Shown here: positions 36,346-48,100 of the stretch, in pieces
Layout: each line of letters begins with the position of its first letter
Position numbering within the stretch: the first letter of the stretch is position 1
Source: Euryodendron excelsum
Lineage: Eukaryota; Streptophyta; Magnoliopsida; Ericales; Pentaphylacaceae
Length of the DNA stretch: 64,000 bases
Assembly (NCBI GenBank): GCA_033060915.1
Contig: CM065397.1
Location: 20,182,501-20,246,500 of the forward strand
Reading direction: 5' to 3'
Position numbers and translations under genes: made by a program
Notes under the pieces: generated by a model
Database searches by the model: none
What the model saw: only the letters and a program-made list of their open reading frames with translations
Told to the model about the DNA's origin: nothing

Positions 36346-36819
36346 CTGGCTCTACTTTAAACTAAAATCCACATACAAGATTCCAAATCCTAACACATTG
36401 TAATAAAAACCTTATATCATACAGCAATACAACTACAGTCGAAAATGAAATCCACGTATCCACCCACCCAAGCATCCAATATCCGCCGCACACTGCAAAA
36501 GGAATAAAGAAACACTGAATTCATAAAATTATGTCTATTTTAGGTAGTTGTTCTGAATAATTTTAATGTACTGAACCGTTTTTTCTTTTTTAATTCTAAA
36601 TCTGTGGAAAGAATGTCAATGATAAACAAGCATCGTATGTTACGAAAAATTGCCCTAGATTCAACAAAGTTTAAAAGTTTCACAGACCTAATGGCAGGAC
36701 TAACAAAACTTACAATCCCTATTGCCATTGAAGAACAGAATAACTATTGTATATAATATAGATTTCCCCATCACTTATTTTTTTAATCTTTCTTTTCAAT
36801 TTTGGGCACTTAGGATTCT

Positions 36820-37491
36820 GGGTAATGCTTGGAGGGCAAGCTTGTAATTGTACAAGTAGGGACATGTTTTGTAAGTTCGTTTGGAGGGAAAATCTTCCAT
36901 TGACAGTTCTATGCGTACTGTGGGTACAGCTGGCTGCCAATCAAATAAGATCACGTAGCATATCTCCCTCTGCTTTGCATCTGATTGGAGTTTTTCTAAA
37001 TCTGTAAATGAGAGAATTAACGGCCAGCAGCGGTGGATTATTATGATCAGTCGCATTTAAATCTCTATCTTCTGACCGTTGGGGCAAATCTAAATCTCCC
37101 TCCATTTTTCACTCGCTTCAGTCCTCTTACACAACCCGAATCCAAGACAAATATAATAAAACGGCCACTTCAATTATGGAAACTGAACTTGAGTTCAAGC
37201 TATTGCAGAAACTTCAGTCCCAAGTAGTAGTAGTAGTAGTAGTCCATTCCAGTTTAGGAATCCCTTTTAGCCTATCATCTCATACATATAAAACCCTGTC
37301 TATATAGTGTATATATACATATATCTTTGTGGGTATCCTACAAGTTTCAACACGTATTCTCTAACTCATAGCAAAAGAGTTCTCTCAATCATCCTCTTAA
37401 CCCCTCTTTGACAAAGAATCCTACTCTGTTCTTGTTGAAGAGGAAGAAGAAGAAGAAGAACAACAACAACAATAACAAGAAGAAGAACAAG
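36820..37491 (+). promoter_or_regulatory. B3 gene D promoter and leader
   Basis: It holds the shared blocks CAGAAACTTCAGTCCCAAGT (37206), GTTTAGGAATCCCTTTTAGC and a TATA-like ACATATAAAACC (37284-37295), followed by the leader with GAGTTCTCTCAATCATCCTC and a purine repeat of GAA and AAC triplets (about 37440-37490) that touches the ATG. Confidence 0.7.
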
Positions 37492-38796
37492 ATGGAGGAC
37501 GAGTTGTGTTTTGATGATGATTTTGCAGGTCTTGAAGTCAAGTACAATTGGTCTAGTTTGGATAAGTTTTTGAAGGAATCAGCAGTGACTCTTGCTGAAC
37601 TCGACAGTGAGCAGAAGTTGAAGATCATACGAAGAATCCTCAACATGTCCAATTACGATGATGTCGATTTGCACAGCCTTGTGGCATATGAGTTGCAGAA
37701 TTCATCCGAGGCTGCGGCACTAATGAAAGAGAAGCCCACCATGAAGCCTGTTGCATACCCATTGGACGTGTCAAAGCAAGACAGATTGGCATCTGGGAAG
37801 AGACCTCTCATAATTCGATTCAAGGTGAAGAATGCATCTGTTAAGTCTTCAGCCTTGAAGCCTTCTAAGGAACAAGAAAGGTTGTCGAAAAAACAGCAGC
37901 CGATAAAACCCATCATAGATGAATACAAAATGGTGCAGAAATCTGGAGAGGTTAATCTCAAACGGCCACGGACTGGTAGGGAAGATGGCGATGATGAGGA
38001 GGAGAAGAAGAAGAAGAGGGCAAAGACCAGCTGGCCACCAGCAGAATTGAAGATGTCCAATTTCGGTGACTCTCTCATCGGAGAGGGCTTGAAGAATCCT
38101 GTTCTTGCTGCTGCATGCTCTGTTGATGTTGGGAGAGAAAGGCTGAAGACAAGTACTGCTATGAAATCTGAGAAGAAGTCCTTAGCATTGAAGAAGCCTT
38201 CCGTGAAACAACTTGGTGGTCTCTCCAAGTCCAAGGAAGAAAGGTTGTTGAAAGAAAAGCAGGGCAAGAAACCCATGACAGATGATGAATACAACTTTAT
38301 GATGGTGAAGAAGAAATTTGGAAGAAAGGCTCCTCTAAAATGGCCATGCAGTAGTACTGATAGTCAGGCCTGCAGACCACCTGCGGAATTAAAGGAAAAA
38401 ATCAAACAGCAAAATGGCTCTGAGGAGATTTTGGTGATTCAAAAGCGACTCTTGAAGTCGGACCTTAGCCTTAATAATGTTCGTCTGTCTCTGCCATCAA
38501 CCCTAATGAACCCTGAATTTCCTAAACATCTCACGCCTGAAGAGAAAGCACAGCTGAACGTGAGAATCGGAAAGGACATACCAGGGATAGAGGCGGGCCT
38601 GATTAAACCATCAGGACATAAATCTACTATATGCCTAAAGAAGTGGGACATGATTTCAGGATCAATATTAAATCTAGTTACAGGCTGGAAGGAAGTGCTG
38701 AAGGAGAATGAGAATGAATGGTGTGAAGGTATGATAGTGCAGGTGTGGTCATTCCGAGTCGGCTCTAAACTCTGGTTTGCTGTTCTAATAATCTAA
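37492..38796 (+). CDS. B3 domain-containing protein (DUF313 type), gene D
   Basis: A single-exon frame of 434 residues from the first in-frame ATG (37492, MEDELCFDDDFAG). Residues 1-70 are the shared N-terminal region (LDKFLKES, EQKLKIIRRILNMSN). The linker holds two related but diverged units (about 121-186 and 230-300), the first with a basic nuclear-signal-like KKKKRAK at 173-179. The B3 domain is at about 311-434: RLSLPSTLMN, HLTPEEKAQLNVRIGKDI, STICLKKWDM, NLVTGWKEVL, VQVWSFRVGSKLWFAVL. It is the only plus-strand member, and the closest relative of the broken copy at 21937-22398. Likely nuclear DNA binding; no target can be inferred. Confidence 0.88.
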   Translation: MEDELCFDDDFAGLEVKYNWSSLDKFLKESAVTLAELDSEQKLKIIRRILNMSNYDDVDLHSLVAYELQNSSEAAALMKEKPTMKPVAYPLDVSKQDRLASGKRPLIIRFKVKNASVKSSALKPSKEQERLSKKQQPIKPIIDEYKMVQKSGEVNLKRPRTGREDGDDEEEKKKKRAKTSWPPAELKMSNFGDSLIGEGLKNPVLAAACSVDVGRERLKTSTAMKSEKKSLALKKPSVKQLGGLSKSKEERLLKEKQGKKPMTDDEYNFMMVKKKFGRKAPLKWPCSSTDSQACRPPAELKEKIKQQNGSEEILVIQKRLLKSDLSLNNVRLSLPSTLMNPEFPKHLTPEEKAQLNVRIGKDIPGIEAGLIKPSGHKSTICLKKWDMISGSILNLVTGWKEVLKENENEWCEGMIVQVWSFRVGSKLWFAVLII

Positions 38797-38879
38797 AGGG
38801 GAGGGAAGGCATAGCAGGTCATTGGAGAGAGGGTTTCTGAGGTGAATTAGTTTGTAATCAATTGAGATTATATTTGATT

Positions 38880-39060
38880 CTTCTGTAATTATGATCCATA
38901 ATAAGAATTTCTTTTACTTTGATGGCTTATCTCAAAGGCCAAAGCAAAATGCAGTTCTTGAAAATGCATACTCTGGTGCTTTACCATTATTTTTTTCAAT
39001 GACAGAAATGTGGAATAAATTGGATAAAATGATGACCTGCAGGCCTGAACTCAGTTCAAC
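38880..39060 (+). repeat. Piece of the B3 3'-flank module after gene D
   Basis: TTTGATGGCTTATCTCAAAG and GGAATAAATTGGATAAAATG match 30087 and about 30183 in the same order. Confidence 0.6.
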
Positions 39061-39189
39061 GACCAGGTTACAAAGCCATAATACATGTAAATGTCTTCAC
39101 CAAACCATCCTGATCATGTACACCTCATGTAAGCATGTCAGATGCACTGAGTCTTTATATGAACCTCACTGATCTTATTTTATCCTGTA

Positions 39190-40310
39190 ATACCAGTAAA
39201 AGCTTTGACTAACGTACTGTTAAGATCAATTTCAGACGCAAAGAATAAACTCAAACCATAAAGATTAATTCCATGTCTGTGGAAGAAGTGTAGCTTCACT
39301 ACTAATGTCAAAAAGGTAGGTGATGGTGCAGATTTATCAATCTCAATACATTGTTTATGACATTTACATGACATACTCGAAAGAACCATTGTACGCCACT
39401 CATTTTCACGTTTCATTCAACTCCTATAAAGAAACTTGCAGTGCATATGATTTTTTTCTACTTATATATTTATATATATATAAATTTATTTATTTTGGTT
39501 GTGTTTACAGCTTGATCTCCTTCACCCCACAATGAAGCTTTTAGTTTGATCTTTCAGTGTTAACTTATTGCATAAGCTCAAGCTCACAGAACCAACTTTC
39601 CTACTTTGGAAAAGTTCCATCATCAAAGTGTCATTCCCACTAGTCTTAGATGTTCATCGCATGTTTTCTTGTCATAATAAGACCAAATGCCATGCAAGTT
39701 CTAAAATGACCTCAACGATCTTTTCTAACAATATTGTTAAGCCATGAGTTATCACAATTAGGGGAAGAATTGGAATAGGGCCACAATCTGGGATCGATTT
39801 TATTTTTTATGCTGGAAACTCCAATTGAAAATGGATGTCAATAACTCCATATCAATTCTTTGGGGTTTTGTTAAAAATTCTAATTCCAGGGGATTTGGAA
39901 CTGTAATAAGGTGCTTATAGCATGAAGAACACATAGTTGACTCCTCTATCTCACTCTCCTTTCCCCTTCTATCTCCACAAAGGAACAAATGACAAGATTA
40001 TCCAACAATAGATAGAACTCTCACTCATTGCTCTGTATGTCACATCCCTCAGATTCTAATTTTTTTCCTACTTTTGTCTCTAAAAGTGCCTTCTTAATAG
40101 GGGTTGAAGAAGAAGAACACAGAATTGAATGAAAAGACAAAAGCAAAATGAGAACTGGTTTTTATTTAGGATGAGGAACACAGTAAAAAGCTATACTGAG
40201 TTTGTTTCAAGTTCACAATACAACTCAGCACCTTTCTCTTCTCAACCTCCTCTCCTATTTATAATACCCAAGAGCTTGTTCCGTTTTAACCAACTGTTTT
40301 TTCTTTTTTG
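39190..40310. other. Intergenic, no gene recognised
   Basis: No credible frame. Parts near 39550-39720 resemble the 14.9-15.05 kb flank of gene A in the opposite orientation. Confidence 0.45.
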
Positions 40311-40317
40311 TTTTTGT

Positions 40318-40340
40318 GGGGGGGGGGGTGGGGGGGGGGG
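40318..40340. repeat. Long G tract
   Basis: Eleven G, one T and ten or more G, followed by CGCGC. It may be partly a sequencing or assembly product; if real it could form a G-quadruplex. Confidence 0.8.
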
Positions 40341-40435
40341 CGCGCTAACAGACTAACTTTCCTTCCAAAATTCTGCTACTAACTTCCCTAAATTTCCTGT
40401 TTCTTCTACAGTTGTTTTCATTGTTTGGACCTTCA

Positions 40436-41060
40436 TCATTTCTGTTTTTATTGATGTTTAACTTTATTCTTAAATTCATCTCTCTTTCCTTTTCTTTTTC
40501 AATGTTCTACGATTGATAGACAGGAAGAGATCTGGGCATTTCTGAAGTTGGAATTATACCTTCTCTTATTCAAATGTGAGCAACAAATGAGCATTGGTGA
40601 TGCTATATTACTGAGAAACCTATGATTATTCTCTAATCAATTACAATTTCCTCTCTCAAAATGAGGACTTTTTAAAATCAACTTGTAGCCCCAAAAAAAA
40701 AAAAAATCTTTATGTTCCTGTGTAGTTAAATTTTAAAATTTGTAAATCCTCTCTCATTTGAGAACTTTGAAGGGTTTCCCATCATCTTCTTCACCTCCTC
40801 ATTCTTTCCATTTCCTGTAGTTTGTGTGTAAATTTACTATGCTGGAATATAAGGTCCACTTCTGCAATACTTCTCTATGCCTATCCAAACAAAAAAATTG
40901 TGGTTCATGTTCAAGTTCAATGGTCAATATTGAAAAGAAGTCCTTAGCATAGATAATATTTATTCTTTTAATTTGTTGGCTTATCTGAAAAGCCTAGATG
41001 CAATGCAGTGGTTGAGATTATTTCTTTGTATTTTCAATCACTAAAAAGGCATAATTAAAA
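40436..41060 (+). repeat. B3 3'-flank module, most complete plus-strand copy
   Basis: It matches the reverse complement of 21190-21850 nearly throughout, and shorter parts of 34.4-34.9, 29.9-30.1 and 38.9 kb. No B3 gene precedes it directly, so this copy was also separated from its gene. Confidence 0.75.
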
Positions 41061-41242
41061 TTATCTGTTTTTTTTTGATAACTTTAGACCAGTCGATCGA
41101 ACTGAATAAAACAGGCTAGACAACTTTAGATCAATGGCCAATAGCATGTTTCATGTTCATCTGCCCTCCTACTGGCTTAAGATGTTTGTCTGGTTGATCC
41201 GGTTAGCAAAATTATTTGTAATTTTCTGTCTCTTTCTGACCA

Positions 41243-41395
41243 TGCTTGCTTCTTTTTCATTCTACTTACTTCTATAAGATAGCTAAAATGTATAGCCAAC
41301 TCTTGGTGCATTAGAATTATTCATGGGATGAAACTATTCTCATACATGATAGGCAGGGGACTGACCTTATTTTGCTAAATCTCTTTTATCTACTT
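41243..41395 (+). repeat. Duplicated intron-like block, copy 2
   Basis: Second copy of the 29120-29297 block (GCTTGCTTCTTTTTCATTCT, ATTCATGGGATGAAACTATT). Confidence 0.8.
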
Positions 41396-41567
41396 AAAAG
41401 CTGAAATATTTTATATCACTTCCAAGCGTACAGACTTGGATGAGATAGGGCTGTGTTAAAATTAGAAGTGGAGAAAAAATTTCTGGAAGATGATACTGAT
41501 ACAGATTTCAAAGAAAGTGTTAATCAAGTTGATAAATGATCTGAGTCTTCTTAGAAAGAAACAGGTG
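41396..41567 (+). pseudogene. ClpB fragment: middle domain
   Basis: The DNA follows the ClpB middle-domain exon (56087-56250): frames give KLKYFIS, LDEI.. , VLKLEVEK, DDTD and then NDLSLLRKKQV. The last stretch resembles plastid ClpB (ELSLLKEKQ, from memory) more than the mitochondrial gene in this window (DLEVFKQKQ). Stops and a missing six bases break it. Confidence 0.8.
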
Positions 41568-42195
41568 TACATTTTCTTCATAGGCAGGATTGATGGGCTA
41601 CACAAACCTAGATCATAATAATCTCTTTAGGTCTCTGATCATAATACCATCAAATTATACTGATCAGCAAGATTATGAATAAGCCTACTTTCCAGCAGTT
41701 TGGAAACTCCTAAGCATATAAAACCTTCAGGTGATCATCAGATAGATGAGTTCATGCTGCTACAGCTTATCTATGTTGATTTTTACTCACAAACCATTGA
41801 ATTATTTTTCCTCTGATTCCTATATTGGAACACGGAAGCATATTTCATTGTCGCCTCTACTACTAGATTAATTAGGTTTCAATGAACTGTTAGATTAGTT
41901 GACGGGTAGCTGTTACCACACGGAAGTTTCTTGCAGATGTCACAACTGATGCTCTTCTACAAGGCAACACAAGCAGCATTGGTCAACAACAAAAATTTCA
42001 GCAGCATAAATATAATTGCCTAATCTTGAGACCTCCATTTATTTGTGTCATAGGTTCCCTGCCTGTACTCTATATAACCCTTCATCTCTGGAGTACATTT
42101 TTCTGCTTTCTTACTTTTACCAAGATTGATTTTAGATTATATTGTCTTCCGTGAAGTGCTTAAAAGATAGACAAACAGAATATTGATTTCCATTG

Positions 42196-42351
42196 CACAG
42201 AGGAAGCCGTTGATCTTGTGACAACGTTGGCTTTGATATAAGCTACAGAGCCAGAGCAGTTACGGTGATTCAAGTTATGTTTCAAAAACAAGTTGCAATG
42301 GGAGTCATGAGAGTGAAATCTGAGAAAGAAGATTTAACTATTGTTGATATT
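42196..42351 (+). pseudogene. ClpB fragment: C-terminal exon
   Basis: EEAVDLV then, after a one-base shift, RARAVTVIQVMFQKQVAMGV and KEDLTIVDI match the end of ClpB ([36 protein letters not shown]) encoded at 58385-58540. The start after GCACAG may be an old acceptor site. Confidence 0.75.
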
Positions 42352-42399
42352 AATATTTCCCCAGTAGCCAAGACCTCCCTCGAAAGAAAGAATGATCAT

Positions 42400-44640
42400 C
42401 AACAAAAGTTCTTGCTGCAGCAAAAGAAAGAAAAATAAATTCCCATAAAAAGCTTAGTTGGATTGGATTTCTGAATACATATGTTGTTTTTCAGCTTAAA
42501 TGGGGCTTCTAGCAAGTAATTATGTAACAAAAGCTTACTACTAATGGGCTAACTAAATGATTGCCCGACATAAATTAAATGAGAGGTGGCGAAAATTATT
42601 TATTTGAACAAGGAAAATTATCATGAATCAGAATTCAATCAATGCTTTTCTAGTAAGTCGTAGTAGCTACTTATACAATGCTTAATTTGATTGTTTGAGC
42701 ATGCTTTTATATTTATACTATTCTGCACTTACTGTGCGACAATATACATTGAATACGATTCACAACAAAATTTAGTCTGATTTTGATTACATGAATCTCC
42801 AGTAATCTTCTTTTTGCCCTAATATTTTATTTTTTGGGGAATTGCTTTAATTTCTGTAAAAGCAGCAAAATTCTGTCTGACAATAGCTGATTTCAATTGT
42901 AAACAGTTAAAGTCAACAATACCACAAATGAATGATGAATGAGCATATCAATTACCAAACCATATAAAACCAACAAAACAAGACATATGATCTTCAACTC
43001 ATTTCTACAAACCTTATTAAACAAATCCCACAATCATCAAAACAGCAACAGCCGTGCCCATTAATAGTTGGGAATATTCAAATGTCAGAGGAAGAAAATC
43101 AAGCCACCTGTTTATGATTATTCAACCTAAAGTCGAGAATTGAGAAGGGAAAGGAACTAAAGCCTATCAACAAACATCCAAGCACATGATATGTCTTCTT
43201 CTAGATCTCTCAATGTGGCCAGTGTTTAGGTCACCACGTATCCAACCGGGGCTACTTCCTCTCTAGCAGTGATCTGCATCACCATGTTAACAAGGAAGCT
43301 ACTGACTTTGGTTGGTTAATATCTCAAAAAGATCACTTTACTTATCAAGAAAAAAAAAAACAATATATATACACGTCAAAGATCAGTTCGTATACATGTT
43401 TAGCATTCTAAAAAGCCAATGTGTTTTGCTTATATGCTTAGAATTCAGAAAGAATATTCCTAACTACAAACCCTTCAAATCATGCATTGACCACAAGTTA
43501 TTGTGTAAACTAATTCTTCAGAATTATGTTTTCCTTCAAAATCCTCAAATGCAATACTTTCTCTAAGAAAATATTCCTTTAACTACTAAACCCATTTTTC
43601 AAAAATAACATCAACGTCCGAAGCTAGGCTTTGGTAACTGTTTTTGATTAATCAAGATGATGCAAAAGTTAGGAGACGCTACCATGCATGGGTATATAAA
43701 TTTGTTTTAAAAGATAAAGACTCGTGATTATTTTGAATGTGTTTCTCGAATTTGATGTTTTTGATTTATTAATTAAAGATAGTTCATCTCTTGATTACTT
43801 AAGCATGTTTTTCATAAGTTTCACATCTTGTATTAATCAATTAATTTTGTTTTGTGTAGATCTTTGGTAGCAATTTCGAGCAATGTAAGGTGCCTAACAA
43901 CTTTTCTACTCAAACCCAAACCTCTGAGCCCTTGTTATTGGTTCAAATAAACAAATATCGTGTCAATTCTCAAAAAGAGCATTCTTTGTCTATTATAAAT
44001 ATTTAACTAGCTGATAAGTTTTTGGAAATATCAAAAAGATTTTAATTTCATTTAAAGGAGGCCTACATATCTTAATTTAATGTTAGGAGACGACTTTAAA
44101 TTTTTAGCTTAGACCATTGTTATTTTCTGAATTATATTTAGCATTTAAATTTTGACTTTATCACTCGTTTTTCATAAATATTTGAAAAAAAATTGGGGCA
44201 CACCATTTATGAACCAAAAAAAAAACAATGATTTATTAATACGTAATTGTGGCATAAGGACTTTGATAGTAAATATAGGTTGTCACTTTGGTGTGAGTAG
44301 TTTTAGTGTTTGATTTTTGGTACTTGACTTTGTACATGAATACAAATATATATATATATATCTTAACTTCAAAACTATCAAAATTAACTCTTGTTTTTTC
44401 TTTTTCTTTTTTAGTTTTTCACGTTTTCCAAATTATTATCACCATAGAAAATTTTTAATTTAAAATTCAGATATATGACATAATTAAAATATGAGTAGAA
44501 TATTAGGGAGCATTATTGTCAATTTATGGCGATGCCATCCAACCATCAAATTTATAGTGACGATATTACTATTTCGGAAATTTTAAGGGGTGTCGTTGCA
44601 ATGATGAAAAACTTCATGGGATGGTACCATAATTATCCCG
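42400..44640. other. Intergenic DNA upstream of the ClpB gene
   Basis: Mostly AT-rich. On the minus strand 43317-43230 reads SFLVNMVMQITAREEVAPVG and ends in TAA, like the tail of a protein, but nothing supports a gene around it. No other feature was recognised. Confidence 0.45.
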
Positions 44641-44687
44641 GAAAATTTAAATTCTGCAAGTAAAAACACTGAGACGCGTGAGGGGGA

Positions 44688-44702
44688 AGAAAATTCCCGA
44701 AA
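44688..44702 (+). promoter_or_regulatory. Heat-shock element before the ClpB gene
   Basis: The sequence AGAAAATTCCCGAAA contains GAA-2-TTC-2-GAA with exact spacing, a perfect three-unit heat-shock factor site. It lies 138-151 bp before the ATG. Heat induction is known for plant organellar ClpB genes, so the site is probably functional. Confidence 0.8.
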
Positions 44703-44838
44703 CCACCACAGTTTTCTACGAACTTCCATTTGCCTCTTCGCCAAGCTTCGCCACTCTTCTCTCCAGAAACCCCAAAAACCACCTCCGTAAACTACGAAGA
44801 CAACAGAAAAGCCCTAATTTTGGCTCCAATTCCGTACC

Positions 44839-45160
44839 ATGGCGATCACCAGAACCTCCTCCACTGTGAGGCTCACAAGGTCAGCTCTCGCCGCCCTCAA
44901 GGCCTCCGCCGCTTCTTCCTTTTCTCTCTCCCAGTTTCAACCCGCACTCTCTCGCGCCGGCGAAATTATCTCCTCCGGCCCCGCAACTGGTTCGGAGCAT
45001 CTCTCGACGCGGCCTCGAATCGGAGAGAATGCTGGTGTTGCGAAACCATCGTCCTTCAATGACGCCGTTGTTGGCAGAGGCTTTGCTCGTCAGTTCCATA
45101 TTTCCTCTCGCTCTTACTCCACCGCTGCCAGCTCTTCTCAGGTAGCTTCGTTCATCTATC

Positions 45161-45194
<34 letters not shown>

Positions 45195-48100
45195 GGACTG
45201 CTTGGTTGCTTTTGTGAGAGATTAATTTCCTGTTTTCAATATCAGTTCATTTATTTAGAGGACTATTACACACACACAGGTATACATGTACATGTACGCA
45301 CTGGCAGAGGAAAAAAATATGAAAAAGGTGGAACCTCAAAAGACAAATACAAAACTGAAATAACATAAAAAGATCATTGATTGTAATTAGTGGAGGCTTC
45401 AGGAACTTTTGTTAAGGGGCTGCTGCAAAAATTTTAACGTTAATTTTCAAATTATAAATATATATCGATCCTATTATTTTTGACAAAAAATAAGCAGATA
45501 TATTTACTTTTACAATTGCCCTTTCTAAGGTTTTCTGTTTTAGAATCATAACTTAATAACTTCATTATTGATACTATAGATTATGTTATTTCTAATGCAA
45601 CCATATAATCAATCTCTTATTGTAGTTATGCAGTCTGTTTATAAAATGTCACTATTGAAAAAACCCTTCCTACTATTACAGCGGCCGGAAAAGTTCATAT
45701 AGTGTAAGAATTTACTCAGCTCAAAAACTCTATTTTATAGTATAAATGTTGTATCACTGTATTTTATTATTGGTTAATAATGCTCAACTCAATTTTAATT
45801 ATTATCTAAGAAGCACAGGTACAGATATGGGTGCAAATGTGGACACGATACATGTCATTTCCAAAAAACTGAGGATACGTAGACAAATTTTTTTATTTTT
45901 ATTTACTATTTATATGAATGTAACATCTGTAAACCACTAAAAGTAAAATAAAAAACAACTAAACAAGTCTACAATTATATTATAATAATTAAAAAGTTAT
46001 GGATTTGAAAAATTGAAAGTGGGTGTTCTATGTTTTGGTGCTTTAAAGTTTTAAAATTTATAAATTTGTTTGTATTTAATATTTTTAAGGAGTAATTAAA
46101 AAACACATCATTAATTATAACTCAATATCACTAAATCCCCTAAACTCTAAAACGTAACACATTGACCTCCTAAACTACCAATTTGTCTCAATCAACGCTT
46201 TTTGTTAGTAATATGTTAGCAATTTGTTAGTAATTTGTGACTTACAAATGTTCACAAAAAATATGATTTTACTAACAGAAGGTGTCGATTAATACAAATT
46301 AATCATTCAAGGGGTGTTTTTGTAATTACGTTTCAACTACACCGTGTCCCAAAACCTATCCAACTAAGGGACACTCCTGTCCCTGATGTGTCTGGGACGT
46401 ATCCAACGGAGAAAATATTGATAAAAATATTAGATATGCCAATTGGCGTGTCAAACACACAAACGACATCCCAAACATTGTGACTGTGCTTTCTAGAATA
46501 TTATATCACATTGAATAATTTTTTTTTGCACGTTGGATTAAAATGCTCACCCATATTTAAACTTTGAATGAGCACAAGTTGCATATTTTATATGTAACTT
46601 GTTTTGCTCGAAAAGTTACCACCTTTTATAATAAAACAAAATGTACTTTTGTGTATTAAGTTCATGCTTGTCATGATTAATGGTAGATAGTGATAAGTAG
46701 TGTTGGGACCTAGGTAACACAGTTTGGCTAACTAGCCTGGCAGATTACCGACTAGTTCGCGGATTGATGAATTGGACATCAATTTGGGTCAAATTCACGG
46801 ACTACTCTGGTCAAATTTGCAAATTACATTCGAATTGTGTTATTAGCCACTAGCAAACTGTCATATGGCGAGCTTATGGTGAGGAAAATCACACCATAAT
46901 GGCCCCCCCCAAACTAGAGAGCCTCGCGTATTCCGTATTTGAGAGAATCTGAGTGTCAAAATGCTTGAGCGGAGTATTGAACCTGTGACCAAGTTAGGTA
47001 AGAAATGAACTTTGACCATTGGACCATAGATGTCCAACCTGAACGTTCTCTCTATTTTTTTTCCTTTATAGTGTTTTCTTTATATGTATTAGCTATTTGC
47101 ATGCACACAGATGGAATTGAATCATACAAAAATAAAATTACTCAACATGCATTATATAAATATACAAATATAATATTTATTTACATATATATATACACGC
47201 TCTGGGGACGCTCTCGTTTTCAATCCTTTTAACAAACGACGCTCTCACGCTCCTGCACGCGCACCCGCACCTGCACCCGCACCCTCTCCCACTTTGTGTG
47301 ACTTAGGTTGGGACAAATAGTAATAAATAGTGAAAAATAGTATTTTTTTGTAATTAAGTTGAACGGGGCAATTTTTCTTACATGCCCTCACTGTAAATCT
47401 ACCTTTGAAGAGTGGTAGATTTTATTGTCTTTTCCTTTTCCTTGTAGCTTGTAAATTATTTTTCCCTATTGGACTGATGGGGTCAATGTTTTGGACAATG
47501 ATTGCAAATTTTTTATCAGATTATTTATGCTAATACTAATTTAAGAAATTATTTATTTTTTTAAAGTTGATGGATCAATTGATCCCACCACATTGTATGT
47601 GGTGCCGCCCCATTTGTAATCAATTTCTAATTTTTTAAGGAATTCTATGTATTGCCTCTTTTTTCCCCACTATTTTGGTATCACTGATTGCATGTCAAGC
47701 TATTATTCTTTTAAATTACTACCTCGATAATAATTTCTGAAGAATGAACTAATCATTAGGCGGTACCATTCTCGTTTAACAAAAAAGAAAATAATAATTC
47801 ATATATAGACAAGATTCAAGCTGATTAATTTTATTGGGTTTTTGAAGTGTGATACGGTTTTCATATTCCTAGCGATAAACAATTGTTTTCTACTATAGTT
47901 TTTATTGATTTTAATCGCACTAGATTATTACCATGTTCCTACAGGTCTATACAAACGTCCGAAAGTGAAGGAAATTTCCCGCGGCTTTTACTAACAACTT
48001 TTCAAAATATAGAACTATATATTTTGATCCCAATTATTTTTTCCATATTTTGTTCCTCACCTTGGGTTTTTGAAGAATCAATACCAAAATTTGATAATTA

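Noticed and set aside
37653..38294. 213-codon open frame on the minus strand
   Set aside because: It lies fully antisense to B3 gene D, has no homology sense of its own, and similar antisense openness recurs at the other B3 genes because of their lysine- and glutamate-rich codons.
44881..45186. 101-codon minus-strand frame over ClpB exon 1
   Set aside because: Shadow of the serine/arginine-rich presequence plus the CA microsatellite (reads as VCVCV).
47255..47285. CRISPR-like or regulatory repeat of CACCCGCACCTG units
   Set aside because: Only three short imperfect units in an intron of a plant gene; simple low-complexity sequence.
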